Assembly: GCF_014805625.2 (NCBI RefSeq)
Contig: NW_023998415.1
Coordinates: 37,487,829-37,551,828 of the forward strand
Source: Glossina fuscipes
Lineage: Eukaryota; Arthropoda; Insecta; Diptera; Glossinidae
Direction of reading: 5' to 3'
Length of the DNA: 64,000 nt
Part shown: in pieces, positions 61,095-64,000 of the stretch
How positions within the stretch are numbered: position 1 is the first letter of the stretch
Layout: every line of letters begins with the position of its first letter
The notes under the pieces: model-generated
What the model was told of the DNA's origin: nothing
Database searches by the model: none
What the model saw: the letters and a program-made list of their open reading frames with translations, nothing else
Program-made: the position numbers and the translations under genes

Positions 61095-62820
61095 AAAGCG
61101 ATCCGTTTACTTAGGAAGCTTTATAAATGCTAAGGAATATTTTAAACTTGTATTATACAAATGCAATTTAACCAAAAAAAAATTAATATCATATGTAGCG
61201 TTTCATTGAAGCGAATCGAAAACTTAAAATTTCATATTATAAAAAATAGACGAAGGAATGCGTATCAGCTTTTGAAGGGGTGTCACTCGTTTACTAAATC
61301 CAAGCATACTACGTAATAATTTCTTTGTAAGTCTGCATTAGCTACCAGAAACTATACATGTATATGTTAGTATCCCTTTGAACGAATAATAAATTTAAGA
61401 GGAAATATGGTAACAAAAAAAATTTAATTCCGCAATTCATAAAGTAAAGAGGCGAAAGAAGTCATTAACTTATTAGCCGCTTATCATAGAACTCATCGTC
61501 TTTGCTATTGAATGGAGCGAGCTTTCGGTTCAAATTGAATTTCGATAATATAACGGCTAAGCGAGGATCGTTTGCTCTGGAAAATACCTTTCTTATGATT
61601 GATTTAAAAATTTCAAACTCAAAGCTCAAACTTCATCCTTTCCGTGGCCTAGTTATAGCGTTCTATCTCTTGTTATTTGCTTTAAGGATGTCCCTCACTA
61701 AATTTATCAAGATCGTTTGCTACCAAGGCCTTACAACTCTTCTGAGGCCAAAACTGCAATGATTGTCATTACTGGATATGCCATTTTCCATTATTATATC
61801 AGACGGTCCAATATCCCTTTTAGCAATATAAACTGTCAACAATTGGACGTGTAACACGATGACGATCTGAGAGTAGTCAGAAGATACAACGAGTTACGAA
61901 GTGCCTGCATTCTAGTGTATGGGCATTCAATCGGTAAGTTTTATGCCTTTACCGGTCCGAGCACTCATTAAAGCTACGACCAAAATAAACTCTACCACGT
62001 TAAGATTTGAGCACGCGAAAACTTAGTTCGTAGTCGCGATGGTCGTACAATATATTATACGAAAAAAAGAAATTAACAATTCATTGTTGAAAAATGCATT
62101 CTCATTGAAAAATCAAAGAAAACAAATTTGTTTTTATATGATATGGCAATGGCTTCAGTACGTAACATCCATGAGATGGAGACATGTCCTCTAATACTTC
62201 TTCATCCGCTATCTTCTGTCCATACCCGCCAATTTTCTTACCCCAATCAGGTTCCTTTTCCTGCCATATTTTGCACGGGGAGCATTTTTTGTATCAAAGA
62301 ATTTATCTGAATTTTTTCTTTTTTGTTAATATATAACAGGCTTATCAGTATTATAAGAGAAACATAGGTCTAAATGAGATTTATTCTTTGGGCTAAATTT
62401 AGATATACCTCTAGACCTAATTAATATCTGTGCTCAGAGTTAGTGAAGAATATAGCATAATATCAATGTGCGTTCGTTTGCCACGGGAAAGATTCAGGAA
62501 TCACGAAATGGCTTAATAAGACTTTGAGTCTTATTATAAGAAATTTCTTAGCTACTTTATTATACTCTTCTCTCTGATTAAAATGTTTATAGTTAATGTT
62601 AATTGTTTGTTAAAGCAAACGGAAACTTATTTCTTAATATGTATTTTTCAAACGAAATTTTTAATCTCATAAGAAACGTACGGTTAGGTTTCTTGACACA
62701 GCCGATAAGTCTGTCTTTAATAAAAAGATGAAAAAAACTTATTTTAATTAGATTCGTTACAATCTTGAACGTTTTTATTACATTGTCTTTCATTAATTTT
62801 TCATATTCTAGTACGTATCT
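61095..62820. other. AT-rich spacer, no gene seen
   Basis: A plus-strand frame at 61502-61762 (KFIKIVCYQGLTTLLRPKLQ) is slightly protein-like but has no recognised domain. Confidence 0.4.
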
Positions 62821-62824
62821 ATAT

Positions 62825-63090
62825 GTAAAATCAGGGATAACTACGTAACAAGATGGTCTAACATTTATTTTAAAATTCAAGCTAGGAGATTATTCCGGAC
62901 GTTATGAATAACAGTAGTAGCGCTATTAGTTAGCAACAATTTGACTGCTTGTTCTTTCATTCTCATTATTTGTAGGTATTGGCAAAAATTCTGTTAATAA
63001 CTTCTTGATATTTTCTCTTTTCAAGTGAATATGCGCTATGGTATACATGCAAGTGCAAGTATGTATGAAAACACTCGATCAGTAGATATG
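62825..63090 (+). repeat. Family F repeat, copy 5 (left arm of inverted pair)
   Basis: Reads AACAAGATGGTCTAACATTT, CAATTTGACTGCTTGTTCTT and GTGAATATGCGCTATGGTAT. It pairs with the inverted copy at 63440-63880 across about 350 bp. Confidence 0.7.
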
Positions 63091-63439
63091 TATTTAGCAA
63101 ATATAACTGGTTCTCTTTTCATCACTCATTTCACATTGAAGAATTCTAAATTTTATGTTGGCCAAGTGCTTGGACAAGTTTCACTGAAAATGTTCTATGA
63201 AGAAACGTGAAAAAATTTCAGAATATTCTAAACGATTGTCGAATATATATTTTAGGCAACCAATCTTATGAAATAAATAGGAAAGGCTTCGTATACACCA
63301 ACTCATATATGATTGCAAAATTGCAGAAATATGTCAACTAGAGTTATTAAATACATAAATAATAAGTAAATTGGATAAAGCTTTCGAGAAAACCACATTT
63401 TTTTGTTAATAATACAAAAATTTCTTTCTGTTTCTTGAT

Positions 63440-63880
63440 ATGAATATTTTAATTGAAATTTATCGTAGCAATTGGTCGGTATAAAATTTAAAATTCTTTA
63501 ATACCAGATAAACAATCCAAGGCAAGCAAATTATATTTTCCACGACTCTACTGTTCGTGCATACATACGTGTATGCATAGCATAGCGCGTATGCACTTGA
63601 AAACACAGAATTCTGTATGATTCTACTTTGTCAAGGTTTGAAAGAGTGTGACGACATGTCATGAAACTATTAACAGAATAACAAAGTAGAATAAATGATG
63701 CGAAAGCAGAAGAGCAAGTTGTCAAATGGCTGCTAATTAACAGCGTTAATTACTGTTACTGTTATTTATAGCGGAAACACAAACAATCTGCAACAATCTT
63801 CTAGTTTGAATTTTCAACAAAATGTTGGACCATCCTGTCATTTGGTTACTCTGCCTAAACATATTTCATACATTAAATTA
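63440..63880 (-). repeat. Family F repeat, copy 6 (right arm of inverted pair)
   Basis: Inverted relative to 62825-63090: CATAGCATAGCGCGTATGCA, ATGGCTGCTAATTAACAGCG, and the outer end AATTTTCAACAAAATGTTGG then ACCATCCTGTCATTTGGTTA. The inner part (63440-63530) matches 37555-37640. Confidence 0.7.
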
Positions 63881-64000
63881 GTTGTTTATAAATATCGAGT
63901 GATCTTTGACCCATTCAGTGCATTATGCAATATGAGCTTTATAAGGCTTGTTTTTGTTTACATGTGTAAAAAATCTAAAATTTATTATGTATTGTGAATG

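Overview
The window looks like dipteran (fly) nuclear DNA, most likely from an acalyptrate such as a tephritid fruit fly; this rests on gene and transposon content, not a database match. It is AT-rich (about one third GC by eye) and gene-poor. It is packed with decayed transposons, AT-rich simple repeats and dispersed repeat families. Only one protein gene is recognised with confidence, so most of the window is intergenic or intronic.

0-8 kb: a dispersed repeat (family A) and a dead LINE lie just upstream of Csad (3362-4989, + strand), a five-exon group II PLP decarboxylase whose first coding exon(s) are not seen. It has a poly(A) signal at 5133. About 460 bp downstream is a frame-broken, intron-bearing pseudogene of unknown identity (5451-6142). 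A diverged tandem repeat and a composite repeat (A plus C units) follow.

8-21 kb: a minus-strand LINE end (8805-9606), a weak three-exon gene model on the minus strand (11888-12989), and then the most striking locus. A nearly perfect 107-nt U6 snRNA sequence (15217-15323) is joined directly to the RNase H domain and 3' UTR of the same LINE family, with matching 6-bp TACTTC at both ends. A second LINE body (15970-17950), a GC-rich exon-like block (18656-18752) and a dead mariner (19650-20575) follow.

22-34 kb: long inverted repeats of family F are associated with a 1.7-kb decayed coding segment of unidentified family (23415-25149), part of which recurs at 32018-32210. A separate 910-bp foldback-like element (25624-26533) has about 250-bp inverted arms, a pentanucleotide core and a 5-bp flanking duplication. 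An approximately 0.9-kb family A element (27765-28665) has a long relative at 59145-59995.

34-64 kb: mostly AT-rich DNA with purine and AT microsatellites, an internally deleted mariner (38965-39350), a decayed Jockey-like LINE (42560-44830), several family A copies, an exon-like block (46245-46384, minus), a possible small secreted-protein ORF (52959-53207, minus), a decayed coding scrap (58590-59110, minus) and a 1-kb inverted pair of F repeats (62825-63880).

No rRNA, intact tRNA, CRISPR or prokaryotic feature was seen. Relationships between repeat copies were found by reading and aligning by eye; boundaries are approximate unless a splice site or duplication is stated.
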